Below are positions 11,512 to 23,251 of a stretch of 64,000 bases of DNA, piece by piece (the stretch's first letter is position 1; each line of letters starts with the position of its first letter). The stretch is from Saccharolobus caldissimus (GTDB taxonomy: Archaea; Thermoproteota; Thermoprotei_A; Sulfolobales; Sulfolobaceae), in the NCBI RefSeq assembly GCF_020886315.1, contig NZ_AP025226.1:248001-312000 (forward strand), in the 5' to 3' direction. The notes beneath the pieces are model-generated. The model saw only the letters and a list, made by a program, of their open reading frames with translations. It had not been told where the DNA came from and made no database searches. Position numbers and translations under genes: made by a program.

Positions 11512-14500
11512 ATGAATAAAACCCTAGGTCTTATCCTAGCCTCCGTATTTCTTATATCTACTTTAGGTATAATACCAAGTTTAATTCTAACAAATGCAGC
11601 TATTCCTACAAATCCAGCTGCTGCGATATTCACTTCGCCTCATGTAATTACGATATCTAATACAAGTAAGACTTATATTAATCTCTTCTTAAATCCCTTC
11701 GATTATAGTCAAGCACAAGCAGCAGTAGAAGGTTATGATTTTGGCCTTGCAATAAATTATACGATTAATGACACATCATTAACAATCTCAATACCATCTG
11801 GATCCGCTAGTGGTACATATACACTTTCTTTAAGTTCTATTTACAAAACAATTGCAAACTATGCATATTACGAGCAGGCTAATGAATCGGTATTTATGAT
11901 ATTCTATACTGGGAATTCTACCAGCTCTTCAATATTTGGAGGGTACAAGCAAGTAGGACCATTTGAAATTGTAGCTAGTATGCCAATATCTGATGTATCA
12001 AATGACTTAAATCAGTCACTAGGCGTGACTTCCTTTATTAACGTTATAAACATTAATTACTTATTATCTCTGGCGACTAATGGTAAAATTACTGCATTTT
12101 CACAATTACCTGCAGGATCTCAAATACAAATATCGTATGCAGGTCGTACATATACTATAACAGTTGTCCATACTGAAGTTTTACCTGGGACTTTAGTTAA
12201 CCCATTACAAGCAGCGGGTGTTATACCCAATCCTGGTTATGTACAAGCAGTAGGCAGAAGCAACATAACTGTAGGTGTTTACGATCCGCTTGAAAGTTCT
12301 AGTACAACATTATTTAGTTTCAATTTATCTTACTCCTCTCAAGCGCCAGCAGTGATAGAATGGTTTGTATTGGACAATTATAGTACTGGTATAATTAAAG
12401 GAATTACTAATGTTTCAGCTAACTTTTACTCACCGCCATTTGAATCACCTGATACATTTTTCGCAAATAATAATACTATCATATATCAATCTCTTAACAA
12501 AGAATCAGCTAGAACACCAGTTCCATTACTATTTAATGGCCAGATGAACGTTACCGCGCATGAAAACATTGTTGGCTCATTACAAGCCGGCACTAATATC
12601 TATACTTCAACATCGTTTAATGTCACTCCTCCAGGCAATTATACATTCTCTGGAAAACTTAATGTAATATTTAATGGATTTGTATTTACTAATGGTAGTG
12701 CAACTTTAACAGCTAACATATTCAATGGTTCAATATTTTTCTTCTTTAAAGCACCTGGATATAAATTATCTCATATATTCTTCATAACACCAGTTGTACC
12801 TATTAATCTAACAACTAACATATTATTCCCTAATTCCACATTAGTAATTTATAATAATACTCCATCCAGCTATGTTAGATTCGGATATGTGGCATTCCCA
12901 TCACTAGTAATAAGATTTAATATAACTGCAACTTATATGACAGAAACGTTAAGTGGGCATACCACATATGTGTTATCTGGTTATGTTAATGAGTCTGAAT
13001 TAAATGGATATAAAATACAAACGGCATTAGGTACTAGCAGTCTTTCAATTGATACCCCAGAAGATGTTAATTCGTCGTTAGTAAGTGCTCCAGCTATAGT
13101 ATCCTTCTTTAACTTTGGCCAGTCAACTACTACATTAACGGGGACTTCATTGTCTTTTAACGTATTAATGCCATTACAGTTTATAGTAGAGCACTTAGGT
13201 TATGTATTTCTAGTAGTATTCCATATATGGGGGCCGTCAACTACTGTAACAGTAACTGGCAAAGATAGTCTTGGTAACACTATAGCAGCTGGAACTTTCA
13301 GATCATATATAGCTCTTCCAACATATAATGTAATGCCTCCGACATCAATTAATTACTTAACTTGTGATAACCATTACACTCAAGTACAAATTTCAGATCC
13401 AGGCTCAGTGTTATATACCATACAGAATAACGTACAAGAGAATAATGCGTCTGTGATTGGACCATGGGACTTAATGTCAACTCCTGGAGTGCCATCGTAT
13501 TTAGCAGCGGGATTACATGTGGCAATATATAATGGTACCAAGTTGAAATACAACAACACATTTGGGTTATTGCCTAATGCTACTGTAACTCCAGTAACAT
13601 TTACTATAAGTCTACAAGGACAAACAGTCCCATTAACTTACTCTACTATACCTAATGCAATCTACCCAGTTGACTTTAAATTCGAACCTTCTACCGTATC
13701 AAGTTATAGTGTTACTGCTAATGTGATAACTAACACTTCAGTACCTATTGAGGTTATAACATTATACGTACCATTACAATCCTTATTAAATACTAAGATA
13801 GTTTTATGGTACGTAAGCCCAGACTTTGCCGCATACTTCTACTATAACACTACTGGGCAATTCCATACACCTAATGTGACTATAAGCTTTGCTCCAGTAA
13901 CGCCAGAGTTGGTAATGCCTCCAATATTCCCAGTAAGTAAGTTATACATGCCTTTCGGAATTAGTGATCCATATTATGAATTCTTCAACTCTATTAGTTT
14001 AGGTCCTCTAAATGGTATCATAGAGTTAACTGAGAACGGCATAAACGTTGGTAATATAACTTCCATAACAGTGCAAATAAACGGTATGAATGAGAGTATA
14101 ATATTATCTCCAACCAATGTAAGCAAATTATTAGTAACTACCAATTTAGGTGAAGTTTCACAATGCAGTCCTCTATTTGAGGGAACAGTATTTAATATTT
14201 CTGCATTAGCTGCATTGTTAAAGTTACCTAATGTAGGTGCGTTAAATGGAAGTTACTTATATATAACATATCATGATGCAATAACTGGAGCTTATGTAAC
14301 TAACAAGACGCTATTAACAGTTGGTGCATTTTATGTAATGCCTCCAACAGTGCCAGGATCTGTTGAATGGATATTAACTGCTAAGTATGTAAACGCAACA
14401 ACTGGTATACCAGTAGAGATAAGTTATGGTGTAGTACAGCAGCCCTCTGCAACAATAGTAGACTTAAATGCTGCTAATATATCCACAACAAGTATAGTTT

Positions 14501-15336
14501 ACATACCAGTAGTTAGCGTGCAAATAGTTAGTAAGTACGCCACTGTACAAGTAATGTATAATCCAACTAATGCAAGTACAATAGTATATATGAATGGAAT
14601 GTTTGTAACATCATATAAGGGTAACTTATTACCATCATTACCAGAGACCGCCCCATTATCTGGTAAGTTCTTTGGACCAGTCATTAACCTATTCGTAGCG
14701 ACTGGATCTTTAAGTAGTCCTAACGGGACGATGTATGTAGTATTAGGACCTAATAAGGTAGCTGTGGGTACTGCTAACTTATACACTTATGCTGGTTATC
14801 ACTTCGGTCCATACACTGCTTTACCGTTAACGTCTAATGTAACGTTTACAGTTCAAGATCCAGTAACTCATACTACTTTAACTGGCCAGACAACGTTAGG
14901 AGCATTTAACAATACTCCTATAAGGATATCTCCATTAGGTGTTTCAATATCTCCATCAGCATCTGTTAAGGCCTTCTACTACTATACTACTCCAATAGTA
15001 TTAAGCCCAACAAGTCAGTACATAGTAATATCAGTAACTAGTGTGATAAGTTATCCATATCCGTTCTACATAGAGACTGTATCTTTCTTAGGCTCTAACG
15101 TGACTACTGGAACTCCAGTTCCTGGAACTCCAGCATTCCAGACTGTGTATTCACCATCCTTAGGACCTGGTGTAACATTGCAAGTGCCAGTACAAGTGTA
15201 TCAAGTAATTAGCTTATCAACACCAAGTGAGCCTCATACTGTAGTGATGTTTGCTGTACCGTTTGCTGGTGGTCCTGCTATCTCATTATACCCAACGTTC
15301 TTAGTCTACACTAATGTGACGGCTGTTTCAAGTTAA
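11512..15336 (+). CDS. slaA: S-layer lattice protein SlaA
   Basis: 1274 aa. SlaA forms the outer canopy of the two-protein S-layer of Sulfolobales. A signal peptide (about residues 1-30, cleavage near TNA-A) leads into a long, beta-rich chain with dozens of NxS/T sequons and almost no Cys or Lys, as expected of an N-glycosylated exoprotein in acid. There is no membrane anchor; SlaB supplies it. Three VMPP motifs (607, 801, 942) may mark domain borders. The length lies between SlaA proteins of different Sulfolobales as I remember them. slaB follows 43 bp later, and that order makes the assignment strong. Confidence 0.93.
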   Translation: MNKTLGLILASVFLISTLGIIPSLILTNAAIPTNPAAAIFTSPHVITISNTSKTYINLFLNPFDYSQAQAAVEGYDFGLAINYTINDTSLTISIPSGSASGTYTLSLSSIYKTIANYAYYEQANESVFMIFYTGNSTSSSIFGGYKQVGPFEIVASMPISDVSNDLNQSLGVTSFINVININYLLSLATNGKITAFSQLPAGSQIQISYAGRTYTITVVHTEVLPGTLVNPLQAAGVIPNPGYVQAVGRSNITVGVYDPLESSSTTLFSFNLSYSSQAPAVIEWFVLDNYSTGIIKGITNVSANFYSPPFESPDTFFANNNTIIYQSLNKESARTPVPLLFNGQMNVTAHENIVGSLQAGTNIYTSTSFNVTPPGNYTFSGKLNVIFNGFVFTNGSATLTANIFNGSIFFFFKAPGYKLSHIFFITPVVPINLTTNILFPNSTLVIYNNTPSSYVRFGYVAFPSLVIRFNITATYMTETLSGHTTYVLSGYVNESELNGYKIQTALGTSSLSIDTPEDVNSSLVSAPAIVSFFNFGQSTTTLTGTSLSFNVLMPLQFIVEHLGYVFLVVFHIWGPSTTVTVTGKDSLGNTIAAGTFRSYIALPTYNVMPPTSINYLTCDNHYTQVQISDPGSVLYTIQNNVQENNASVIGPWDLMSTPGVPSYLAAGLHVAIYNGTKLKYNNTFGLLPNATVTPVTFTISLQGQTVPLTYSTIPNAIYPVDFKFEPSTVSSYSVTANVITNTSVPIEVITLYVPLQSLLNTKIVLWYVSPDFAAYFYYNTTGQFHTPNVTISFAPVTPELVMPPIFPVSKLYMPFGISDPYYEFFNSISLGPLNGIIELTENGINVGNITSITVQINGMNESIILSPTNVSKLLVTTNLGEVSQCSPLFEGTVFNISALAALLKLPNVGALNGSYLYITYHDAITGAYVTNKTLLTVGAFYVMPPTVPGSVEWILTAKYVNATTGIPVEISYGVVQQPSATIVDLNAANISTTSIVYIPVVSVQIVSKYATVQVMYNPTNASTIVYMNGMFVTSYKGNLLPSLPETAPLSGKFFGPVINLFVATGSLSSPNGTMYVVLGPNKVAVGTANLYTYAGYHFGPYTALPLTSNVTFTVQDPVTHTTLTGQTTLGAFNNTPIRISPLGVSISPSASVKAFYYYTTPIVLSPTSQYIVISVTSVISYPYPFYIETVSFLGSNVTTGTPVPGTPAFQTVYSPSLGPGVTLQVPVQVYQVISLSTPSEPHTVVMFAVPFAGGPAISLYPTFLVYTNVTAVSS

Positions 15337-15362
15337 AAGATTTTTTAATTTTTTCTTCCCAT
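15337..15362 (+). terminator. T-rich intercistronic terminator between slaA and slaB
   Basis: GATTTTTTAATTTTTTC (15341-15357) directly after the slaA stop contains two T6 runs, a typical archaeal termination signal. Partial read-through here would yield more slaA than slaB mRNA. Confidence 0.6.
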
Positions 15363-15379
15363 AGTTAAGGTGATTGAAT

Positions 15380-16567
15380 ATGAAAAGTGTATATGTTTTA
15401 TCCACTCTAATATTAATTTCGATAGTTGCATTAGTTGCAAGTGCTGCATATACTTCGGGAAACGTGACTTTTTATAGTCCTAGTGTGAATGATCAGATCT
15501 TCTACGTAGGAAAGCCTATAACAATAGATGCTGTAGTTCCTCAACAATTTGCTAATCAACCTGCTACTATAGATTTCTTCTATCCTAATTCGACATTAGC
15601 AGCCTCTATACCTACTGAGACTAACTCGACTGGAGGAATATATGTACCTAATGCATATACATTTCCTAACGTTGTAGGGATATGGGCTATTACTGTTGAG
15701 GTTGCTGGAGGAGTTGCTGTAGGTACCATAGATGTTAATGTCACTACTCCTGCAGTTGCTCCAATTATATTGACTCTTCAGAACTTAGCCATGTATGAGA
15801 ATGGATATCCGCAATTCGTAGAAACTGTAAACGGATTCATTAACGCTGTGGTTATGCAAAACGGAACTGTTAATTTCGTGGGGTATGTATATAATTCTAC
15901 GATAATGCCCATATCTGGAGCTACAGTAACTTTAACTATTATAATACCTACAATAGGTACTAAGACTTTAACTGCTACTACGGCATCTAACGGATCCTTC
16001 TCGTTAAGTTTTCAAGTACCGTTATTATCTTCAAGTATTTCTCTAGTATCTTCATACTTAATTAGTGGTAGTTTAACAGTAACTTATGGTCCTCATACTG
16101 TAACTTATCAAGTTTTAATGACTGCTATACCTAATTATTATCAAGTTATAAGTGAGTTAAACACGGAGATAACGACATTAAAAGGTGAGTTAGCTGCATT
16201 AAATAGTACTATTGCAACATTAGAATCTGAAATATCTACACTTAACGGGAGTTTAGCTACTGCTAACGCTAAGATCAGTCAGTTGAGTAGTGAGTTAGCT
16301 AGTGTGAATAGTACAATATCTTCATTAAGTAGCGAGGTATCTACATTATCGTCTGAGTATCATACATTAAGTGGAGAAGTTTCAACGTTAAATACGCAGA
16401 TATCAACATTAAATTCTACTGTAGGAACTTTAAACTCTGAGATATCTTCATTAAAGGGTACTGTAAGCACTTTAACTACATTAGCATATGGAGGTATAAT
16501 AGCTGGTATAATAGGTTTAATAGTTGCAATAGTTGCAATAGTTCTTGTAATGAGGAGAATAAGTTAA
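15380..16567 (+). CDS. slaB: S-layer membrane anchor protein SlaB
   Basis: 395 aa. SlaB is the stalk that anchors SlaA to the membrane. It has an N-terminal signal peptide (ending near ASA), two to three beta-sandwich domains with NxS/T sites (about 25-245), a long heptad-patterned coiled coil rich in Leu, Ser and Thr (about 250-365), then one membrane helix and the basic tail RRIS. The ATG at 15380 is chosen over the in-frame TTG at 15374 because AGGTGAT (15368-15374), fully complementary to the 16S tail, lies 5 nt upstream. This is a leadered second cistron behind the slaA terminator. Confidence 0.93.
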   Translation: MKSVYVLSTLILISIVALVASAAYTSGNVTFYSPSVNDQIFYVGKPITIDAVVPQQFANQPATIDFFYPNSTLAASIPTETNSTGGIYVPNAYTFPNVVGIWAITVEVAGGVAVGTIDVNVTTPAVAPIILTLQNLAMYENGYPQFVETVNGFINAVVMQNGTVNFVGYVYNSTIMPISGATVTLTIIIPTIGTKTLTATTASNGSFSLSFQVPLLSSSISLVSSYLISGSLTVTYGPHTVTYQVLMTAIPNYYQVISELNTEITTLKGELAALNSTIATLESEISTLNGSLATANAKISQLSSELASVNSTISSLSSEVSTLSSEYHTLSGEVSTLNTQISTLNSTVGTLNSEISSLKGTVSTLTTLAYGGIIAGIIGLIVAIVAIVLVMRRIS

Positions 16568-16607
16568 ACTTCTTTTTTTAAATTTATTTTTTAATTTATG
16601 GTTTTTT
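16568..16607 (+). terminator. T-rich terminator after slaB
   Basis: Directly after the slaB stop there are three T-rich tracts (T8 near 16571-16578, T6 near 16588, T6 near 16601), a strong archaeal termination region ending the S-layer operon. Confidence 0.6.
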
Positions 16608-16787
16608 GATTTAAAGATCATATTATGAAAACTTCTAGCCAACTATTTAAAAATTATGATAATTAACATTGATCAAACTCTATTCAGTTAGCGGAAGAAT
16701 ATTATAACAGAATAAAAGAAAATTGAAGAACTCCACAAAGTAATTTGTTCCACAATACTTATAAACTAGTTATAAGATTTTTATAAT

Positions 16788-17178
<391 letters not shown>

Positions 17179-19323
17179 TTGCTCATATACAACAAGTATT
17201 TGCCAGTCCCTAAACAGTTCACGGAGGAGTTTTGGACAGTTGAGAGAATAGAGCATATTAGGTATTTAGCCCTAACAGGGAAGCCTTATAAAATATTCAA
17301 CGATGACGTTAACTCATTAAGGATCTTGGATAGGGTTAAATTTAGGCTTAATAGAACTCCTTCTATAAACCCAGAGCCTAATAGTAAAATAGATTTTGAA
17401 TTCTCTGGAATTTACATGAGTGCTCCTTTGTATTTAGGGGACATGTCATATGGGGCTTTAAGCGGTAACCCTAATATAGCAATAGCTATTGCAGCGGACT
17501 TAACGGAGACCTTAGCAGGAACTGGGGAAGGTGGATTGCACCCAGAGGTTGCTAAACATAAAAGGATCTTTGTCCAATGGGCTTCAGCAAGATTTGGCGT
17601 TGATATAAGGACATTAATGGCTGGAATGGGTATAGTGATAAAGATAGGACAAGGAGCTAAGCCAGGAATAGGTGGACATTTACCCGGAAGTAAAGTGACT
17701 GAACCAATTTCTATGACAAGGAGAATCCCAGTGGGAATTGATGCAATATCCCCAGCTCCCCATCACGATATTTACTCTATTGAGGATTTGGGACAGAGGA
17801 TAGAAGCCTTAAAGGAGGCTACTGGTAAGCCAGTTTTCGTTAAGGTAGCAGCTACGAACTACATACCGTACATAGTTTCTGGTATAGCCAGAATGGGGGC
17901 TGATGGTGTTATAATAGACGGTCATGGAGCTGGTACTGGGGCGACACCGGTGGTAATTAGGGATAACGTTGGAATACCTATAGAATTAGCTGTAGCTTCA
18001 GCGGATAAAATTTTAAGAAGAGAGGGGCTTAGGGATAAGTTCACTATTATAGCTGCAGGTAGAGTTTCATCTGCTACTGATGCAGCTAAGTTAATTGCCT
18101 TAGGAGCTGATATAGTTAGCGTTGGAACAGGGGCGTTAATTGCAATGGGATGTGTTATGGTTCATAAGTGTCATGTAGGTTCATGCCCAACTGGTTTGAC
18201 TGCTAAAATAGACGGAACGAGAATTGTAGATATCGAATTTGGTGTTAAAATGTTGACTAATTTCATTAGAGGCTTCTCTTTAGAGTTAGCTAATATTTTA
18301 GATAATTTAAATTTAAAGGATGTAAGAGAACTTAGGGGGAGAAGGGATTTACTTTACGGTCACGGTCTAACTAAGGATACTTTGGAGATACTGGGAATTG
18401 AGGGTACTGAGGATAATCCTAATCCTAAAATGGGTGAGTTATGGAATAGGAGGATTATAGCCTACATGCACGAGCTAATGAATAAGGGAGATCCGGTAAT
18501 AACGAGCATGGGAAGTACGGCTCCGCCAGATGTAGAAAAGCCCGCGAGGATAGTTGACTGGCTTAGATCTGACGGTGCTCAGGTTACTAGACCTTCAATA
18601 GACCCCTATAGAGAGGATATAGATACCTCATTTTACCTCAAGGGAGGGGAGATATATTTATCCCTCCCTGTGATTTTCGATATTACTGAAGCTCCTAAGG
18701 ACTATAAGGAGGCTTTTTCTTGGAGTGCTTTAGCCTTATCCTCTGCTGTTTTCGATTATAAGACTATAGATAAGTACTCAGAGGTCTTCATAAGCAATGA
18801 CGGGAAGGGTATTGCCAAGTGGAGTAAGGATTTGTCAGATGAGAACTCTTATTTACTTATACCAGCTGATGAGGAAGTAGTTGACGAGATTATAGGTTTA
18901 GGCGTTCAAGGTTTTATAGTTGACGAGGACTTAGGTAATAGTGACCTTGAGGTAATAATTAGCGATTTAGACACTAAGTTAAAGGAGGCGGGGATAAGGA
19001 ACCATTATGATATTTTGGCTAAATCGAGTAGGCTTAGGCACTCCGCGGATGCTTTTAAGTTAATTTTATTAGGAGCAGATGCAGTTATAATGCCCTACTA
19101 CATTTTGGAAAAGGCAATAGGTGAGGGTAATAAGGGTAATTTGAAGGAAAAAGCTTTCAGTTTAATTGCGGGAATGAAGAAGGAGATAGCACTTTTAGCA
19201 GGGGCTGCAGGAGTTTATAGCGTACAGTCAACGTTGACTGGCAATAGGGAGTTATTACGTTCAATCAATTTAAATTATGATATTAGGAGGAGGTTAAGGG
19301 TAAAACCAGCGGGGTCTTTATGA
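17179..19323 (+). CDS. Glutamate synthase-like FMN/Fe-S subunit (GltB domain 2)
   Basis: 714 aa. The FMN-binding TIM barrel of glutamate synthase lies at about residues 60-390 ([37 protein letters not shown]). The cysteines C325-x5-C331-x4-C336 match the 3Fe-4S site of GOGAT. The enzyme transfers ammonia to 2-oxoglutarate to make glutamate; ammonia would come from the amidotransferase encoded next (4-nt overlap). The roughly 240 C-terminal residues are less usual and end with a barrel-like segment ([15 protein letters not shown]). No pyridine-nucleotide beta subunit is nearby, so the electron donor may be ferredoxin (inference). The start is TTG with a TATA at about -30; no closer ATG exists. 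Confidence 0.85.
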   Translation: MLIYNKYLPVPKQFTEEFWTVERIEHIRYLALTGKPYKIFNDDVNSLRILDRVKFRLNRTPSINPEPNSKIDFEFSGIYMSAPLYLGDMSYGALSGNPNIAIAIAADLTETLAGTGEGGLHPEVAKHKRIFVQWASARFGVDIRTLMAGMGIVIKIGQGAKPGIGGHLPGSKVTEPISMTRRIPVGIDAISPAPHHDIYSIEDLGQRIEALKEATGKPVFVKVAATNYIPYIVSGIARMGADGVIIDGHGAGTGATPVVIRDNVGIPIELAVASADKILRREGLRDKFTIIAAGRVSSATDAAKLIALGADIVSVGTGALIAMGCVMVHKCHVGSCPTGLTAKIDGTRIVDIEFGVKMLTNFIRGFSLELANILDNLNLKDVRELRGRRDLLYGHGLTKDTLEILGIEGTEDNPNPKMGELWNRRIIAYMHELMNKGDPVITSMGSTAPPDVEKPARIVDWLRSDGAQVTRPSIDPYREDIDTSFYLKGGEIYLSLPVIFDITEAPKDYKEAFSWSALALSSAVFDYKTIDKYSEVFISNDGKGIAKWSKDLSDENSYLLIPADEEVVDEIIGLGVQGFIVDEDLGNSDLEVIISDLDTKLKEAGIRNHYDILAKSSRLRHSADAFKLILLGADAVIMPYYILEKAIGEGNKGNLKEKAFSLIAGMKKEIALLAGAAGVYSVQSTLTGNRELLRSINLNYDIRRRLRVKPAGSL

Positions 19324-21296
19324 TGTATTCTCCTTCTGGTTGTGGTGTTTTGGGTATTTTAAGGAAGAAGGGTTCTCCTAAAATAAGCGGTAGAGATGTA
19401 GTTAGGGCTATTGAGAGGGTTAGGTATAGAGGTAGTGATAAGGGGGCTGGCTTTGCGGTCTTTAATTTAAGTAATAAGAATTACTATGTAGTTAAGGCAT
19501 TTTACGATGGTGATCCCAATGAGTTAAGGGAGATGTTTAACGAATACGGTATAACTGTAGAAAATATTGAGCTTAACGCTTATCATTCCCACCTATGCGA
19601 TTGTAATGTAATTGCGTTGGCTGACATTAATAAGTTAAGGAAAGCTGTTAGGAATATAAATGAGATTATATGGAATAGCAGTAAAAAGGGTAGGATATAT
19701 AGTATTGGTAATTCTCTTAGCGTTTATAAGGGGGTAGGCTACCCTAAGGATGTAGCTAAGAAATATAACGTTGAGGAGCTAGAGGGGGATTTATGGTTAG
19801 CTCACACTAGACAGCCCACTAATTCCCCAGGTTATTATCCCTTCTGGTCTCACCCCTTCTCGTCATTTAATATAGCCATAGTTCACAATGGAGATGTTAG
19901 CTCATTCGGAGCCAATGTAGAATTTCTGAGTTCCAGGGGTTTGAGCAGTTTTGTAGGTACTGATAGTGAAGTTTTGGCTTTTCTTTTCGAGGAGCTGATA
20001 TCTGAAGGGTTAAGCATAGAGGAGGCTGTTAAAATACTAATTAACCCATCTAGGAGATTTAACGCTTTAGCGTCTAGTATTGATTATTTATATAGGAATG
20101 CAAGGTTAGATGGTCCATTCACTGCTGTCATAGGCTATGATTCTGGTGACGATTTGTACTTAATAGCGATTGCAGACAGATCTAAGTTTAGACCCGCTAT
20201 TGTTGGTGAGGACGAGCTTTACTATTACGTTGCCAGTGAAGAGAACGAAATAAGAGAGATAAGTCCCAAGGCTAAAGTGTGGACTTTAAAGCCTGGCTCT
20301 TATTTTATAGCCTCAATGAACAAGGGAGTTATATCTTACGGTAGAAGTGAAGAGGAATTGAAGACTTTTTCCCCACCTCCAATATTTGTTCCAGAAAAAT
20401 TCGATATTGATGCCAGAAACATAGGGTATAAAGAGCTAAATTACGAGATTCTTAAGTTAATAGAGAAAGGTAAAAGGGAGATAACTGTAGCCAATGTTAT
20501 GGGGCATAGGTATTTGGGGATTAACTTACCGGCTAGGGGTATAAATAACGTTAGGATTAACCTCTACGGCGTAGTTGGCAATGCGATGGCGAATTTAAAT
20601 GAGGGTAACGAATTCTACGTTTACGGTAATGTAGCTGATGACTGTTGTGATACCATGCACGGAGGGAAGGTAGTAATTTACGGAGACGCTAGGGACGTAT
20701 TAGGGCAGACTTTTCAGAACGGTAGGATTTACGTTAAAGGTAATGCGGGAAATAGGGTAGGTATTCAGATGAGGGAATATAAGGATAAGAGACCTTATCT
20801 TATCATAGGCGGTATAGTTGACGATTATTTAGGCGAGTATATGGCGGGAGGAGTTATAGTAGTATTTGGGAAGGGATTTAGGGGAGAACCCGTCGGTAAT
20901 TTTGTAGGCTCTGGAATGGTTGGCGGTAGGATATATATAAGGGGTAGAGTTTCCCCATCTAAAATAGGCTTACAGCCTCCTAAGTTAGAGGTAGCGAGAT
21001 TTTTGAAAGCCCTATTAATTGATGGTCTAATATCGGAAGAGGAGTATAATGAACTGAAAGATCGTGAATATATAGACTTGATGGATAGGTTAAAGGGAGA
21101 GGCTAAGGAATACGCTAAAAGACTATTTGAGGAAAAGATAGGAATACCGCAATATGAATATAGAGAGTTAAATGAGGAGGAGTTTAAGGAATTATTACCG
21201 GTGGTTGAGGATTATGCTAAGGAAATGAAGGAGAATTGCTTTATAGAATTATTAAAGGAGAAATTTACTGTAATAACTGCTAGGAGATTAAAGTAA
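19320..21296 (+). CDS. Glutamate synthase-like class II amidotransferase with GXGXG domain
   Basis: 658 aa. The N-terminal Ntn amidotransferase (Cys8 after a 7-residue propeptide in [35 protein letters not shown]) releases ammonia from glutamine. The C-terminal half is the GXGXG beta-helix of glutamate synthases (about 385-560: [27 protein letters not shown]). A split amidotransferase-plus-GXGXG subunit beside a separate FMN subunit is the archaeal arrangement. The start ATG overlaps the upstream stop, so expression is coupled. Its last 17 nt overlap the converging glycosyltransferase. Confidence 0.85.
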   Translation: MMYSPSGCGVLGILRKKGSPKISGRDVVRAIERVRYRGSDKGAGFAVFNLSNKNYYVVKAFYDGDPNELREMFNEYGITVENIELNAYHSHLCDCNVIALADINKLRKAVRNINEIIWNSSKKGRIYSIGNSLSVYKGVGYPKDVAKKYNVEELEGDLWLAHTRQPTNSPGYYPFWSHPFSSFNIAIVHNGDVSSFGANVEFLSSRGLSSFVGTDSEVLAFLFEELISEGLSIEEAVKILINPSRRFNALASSIDYLYRNARLDGPFTAVIGYDSGDDLYLIAIADRSKFRPAIVGEDELYYYVASEENEIREISPKAKVWTLKPGSYFIASMNKGVISYGRSEEELKTFSPPPIFVPEKFDIDARNIGYKELNYEILKLIEKGKREITVANVMGHRYLGINLPARGINNVRINLYGVVGNAMANLNEGNEFYVYGNVADDCCDTMHGGKVVIYGDARDVLGQTFQNGRIYVKGNAGNRVGIQMREYKDKRPYLIIGGIVDDYLGEYMAGGVIVVFGKGFRGEPVGNFVGSGMVGGRIYIRGRVSPSKIGLQPPKLEVARFLKALLIDGLISEEEYNELKDREYIDLMDRLKGEAKEYAKRLFEEKIGIPQYEYRELNEEEFKELLPVVEDYAKEMKENCFIELLKEKFTVITARRLK

Positions 21297-22347
21297 TTAT
21301 TTTAGACATTATTTTTTCCTTAAAACGATCTTTGCTAAACTGTAAAGATCTTCTCCTCATCTCTCTTCTTAACTCCACATTATTCTTTTCGATTAGATTG
21401 CGCAATATACCTACAGCTTCATCAACATTAGAGTACGAGAATTCTGGTACTACTTCATATACCCCACTGTCCTTAGGTACAATAGGAATTACTCCAGCTG
21501 ACATTGCTTCAACTACCGGAATTCCGAAGTGCTCTCCGATAGTTGGATGAAAGTAAACTTTAGCTTTAGAAAGTATTTTTAGTAGTTCCTCTCTGGGTAG
21601 GTTTGTTAAAAATTCTACATTTGCCTTAAGTTCTCTTTTTAACTTGTTCAATTTCTTGAGGTAGCTTACCTCATTTAACGACCCTACTATTACCCCTTTT
21701 ATCCCGCTTTTTGCGGATAGTATTATTGAGTTTTCTAGCATTTTACCTCTTTCTATTCTACCCACGGTTACGAAGAAGTTCTCTCTATTGTCCTCATTAT
21801 AGGCTTTAGAGAAGAACTCCACATCAACGGGAGGATATATTACCTCTGGTTCGTTAATATTATATACTTGCGCTATGGCTTTTGCTGAATAGTGGGAGTT
21901 CGCTATTATTTTAGCCCTCTTAGCCTCATCCTTAATTTTGTTTATCATAATTTTAAAGGGAGTTATGTAAATTTTCCAGAACACCGATTTAGTATATTTG
22001 CTCGGTAGGGTTGAGATTGCAGGAGCACCAGCGTAAATTACGTGAGGGGCTACGTTCGATAGGGGTATAGGTACTCCCGAGGCGTTTAAGTATAACTTAG
22101 GTTTTACCTTTTTAGCTGGATAATACGTTAAAATTCTCTGATATTTATCGAATTTCGGTATGTGAAATGGCAGACAATATGTTGAGGGTATGGATTTATC
22201 ATACGGTTTAGAGAAGCTTACTGCAATATAACTTATTCCTCTTTCGTTTAACATTTCAAAGAATGTTCTATAAACGTAACCCTCTCCGCTATATCCTCTA
22301 CTCATTCCCAACCCGTGGGCTATTACTGCAACCTTTATTTCCTTCAT
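21280..22347 (-). CDS. Family 4 (GT-B) glycosyltransferase
   Basis: About 355 aa. The N-terminal acceptor domain begins [20 protein letters not shown]. The C-terminal domain has [10 protein letters not shown] and [19 protein letters not shown], in which E-x7-E binds the nucleotide sugar, as in Alg11/mannosyltransferase-like enzymes. I choose the ATG at 22347; the open frame runs 19 codons further upstream, but that extension is hydrophobic and overlaps the divergent GT2. Likely cytoplasmic face of the membrane; substrate unknown. Confidence 0.85.
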   Translation of the reverse strand: MKEIKVAVIAHGLGMSRGYSGEGYVYRTFFEMLNERGISYIAVSFSKPYDKSIPSTYCLPFHIPKFDKYQRILTYYPAKKVKPKLYLNASGVPIPLSNVAPHVIYAGAPAISTLPSKYTKSVFWKIYITPFKIMINKIKDEAKRAKIIANSHYSAKAIAQVYNINEPEVIYPPVDVEFFSKAYNEDNRENFFVTVGRIERGKMLENSIILSAKSGIKGVIVGSLNEVSYLKKLNKLKRELKANVEFLTNLPREELLKILSKAKVYFHPTIGEHFGIPVVEAMSAGVIPIVPKDSGVYEVVPEFSYSNVDEAVGILRNLIEKNNVELRREMRRRSLQFSKDRFKEKIMSKIITLIS

Positions 22348-22366
22348 AATGCTGTTTATAATTAGT

Positions 22367-23251
22367 ATGGTCGAGATTATAATACCAGTGGGTCCTAATG
22401 ACAATCTAGAATGGGTTAAGAGGAGCGTGGAGTCAGCTTTATCTCAGCCCGTAGATAGGGTTGTAATTTATGATAATAGTGAAAGGGCTGACATAAGCGA
22501 TTTCTTTAGCAGTTTAAGGGGGAATTTGAAATACATTAGGGATAAAAGAATGAGAAAAGTGAACATGGCTAGGTTAAGGAATAAATTGCTTTCATTATCT
22601 AGTGAAAAATATATTATAATGTTAGATAGCGATGTAGTAATACCTAAGGACTATTCTAGGAGATTAATTGAAAGGTTGGAGAGTGGTATAGCGTTTACCT
22701 GGATGCATTACGCTTATTCTGAGAGTGAGATCGATAAGCCTTTATCATTAAATGAGCATAATCCTAATTTGGGTTGTGCTGGATTAAACACTGAAGTTAT
22801 AAGGAGTATTGGGAATTTTGATGAAAGATATGAGAGGGATGAGGACGTTTGGCTTTACGCTAAGCTAAAGAAATTAGGATATAGAGTTGAACCCACTGAG
22901 GGTAGATGTCTTCACTTAAATAAGGTTCACGCTAGGTTAAACTTCTCTTCCTCCTTAATTGAGGCTAAGCGAAATCTTTGGAGGAGTAAATACGATATTA
23001 TGTTAATGATGGATGGCCTTACAGATTTAACATTTCTAACTGGATATTCATATTATGGTAGTTATTATATTTTGGGAATACTCTCAATGTTTTTCCATCC
23101 ATTAGCGTTAGTTTATATACCTCTTATAAGTTACGGTTTATATTATTATAAGGGAATTAAGAAGTACGTTTTCAATTTAATTCCAGGACTGGCTTTGGCT
23201 TTATCCTTCCCCTACGGTTTAGGGTATAACCTTGTCAAGAAGTTTAAGTAG
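22367..23251 (+). CDS. Family 2 (GT-A) glycosyltransferase with C-terminal membrane segments
   Basis: About 294 aa. The GT-A domain has [11 protein letters not shown], the metal motif MLDSDV (near residue 90) and the base motif ERDEDVW. About residues 215-290 hold two or three membrane helices. The ATG at 22367 gives the typical GT2 start; ATG 22349 would add a 6-residue hydrophobic extension. It is head-to-head with the GT4 gene (19 bp between starts), and its 3' end overlaps the converging amidohydrolase by 33 nt. A role in surface glycan assembly is inferred. Confidence 0.85.
   Translation: MVEIIIPVGPNDNLEWVKRSVESALSQPVDRVVIYDNSERADISDFFSSLRGNLKYIRDKRMRKVNMARLRNKLLSLSSEKYIIMLDSDVVIPKDYSRRLIERLESGIAFTWMHYAYSESEIDKPLSLNEHNPNLGCAGLNTEVIRSIGNFDERYERDEDVWLYAKLKKLGYRVEPTEGRCLHLNKVHARLNFSSSLIEAKRNLWRSKYDIMLMMDGLTDLTFLTGYSYYGSYYILGILSMFFHPLALVYIPLISYGLYYYKGIKKYVFNLIPGLALALSFPYGLGYNLVKKFK

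Noticed and set aside
13349-13561. Minus-strand frames inside slaA (also 14499-14786)
   Set aside because: Shadows of slaA codon bias without start signals or recognisable sequence.
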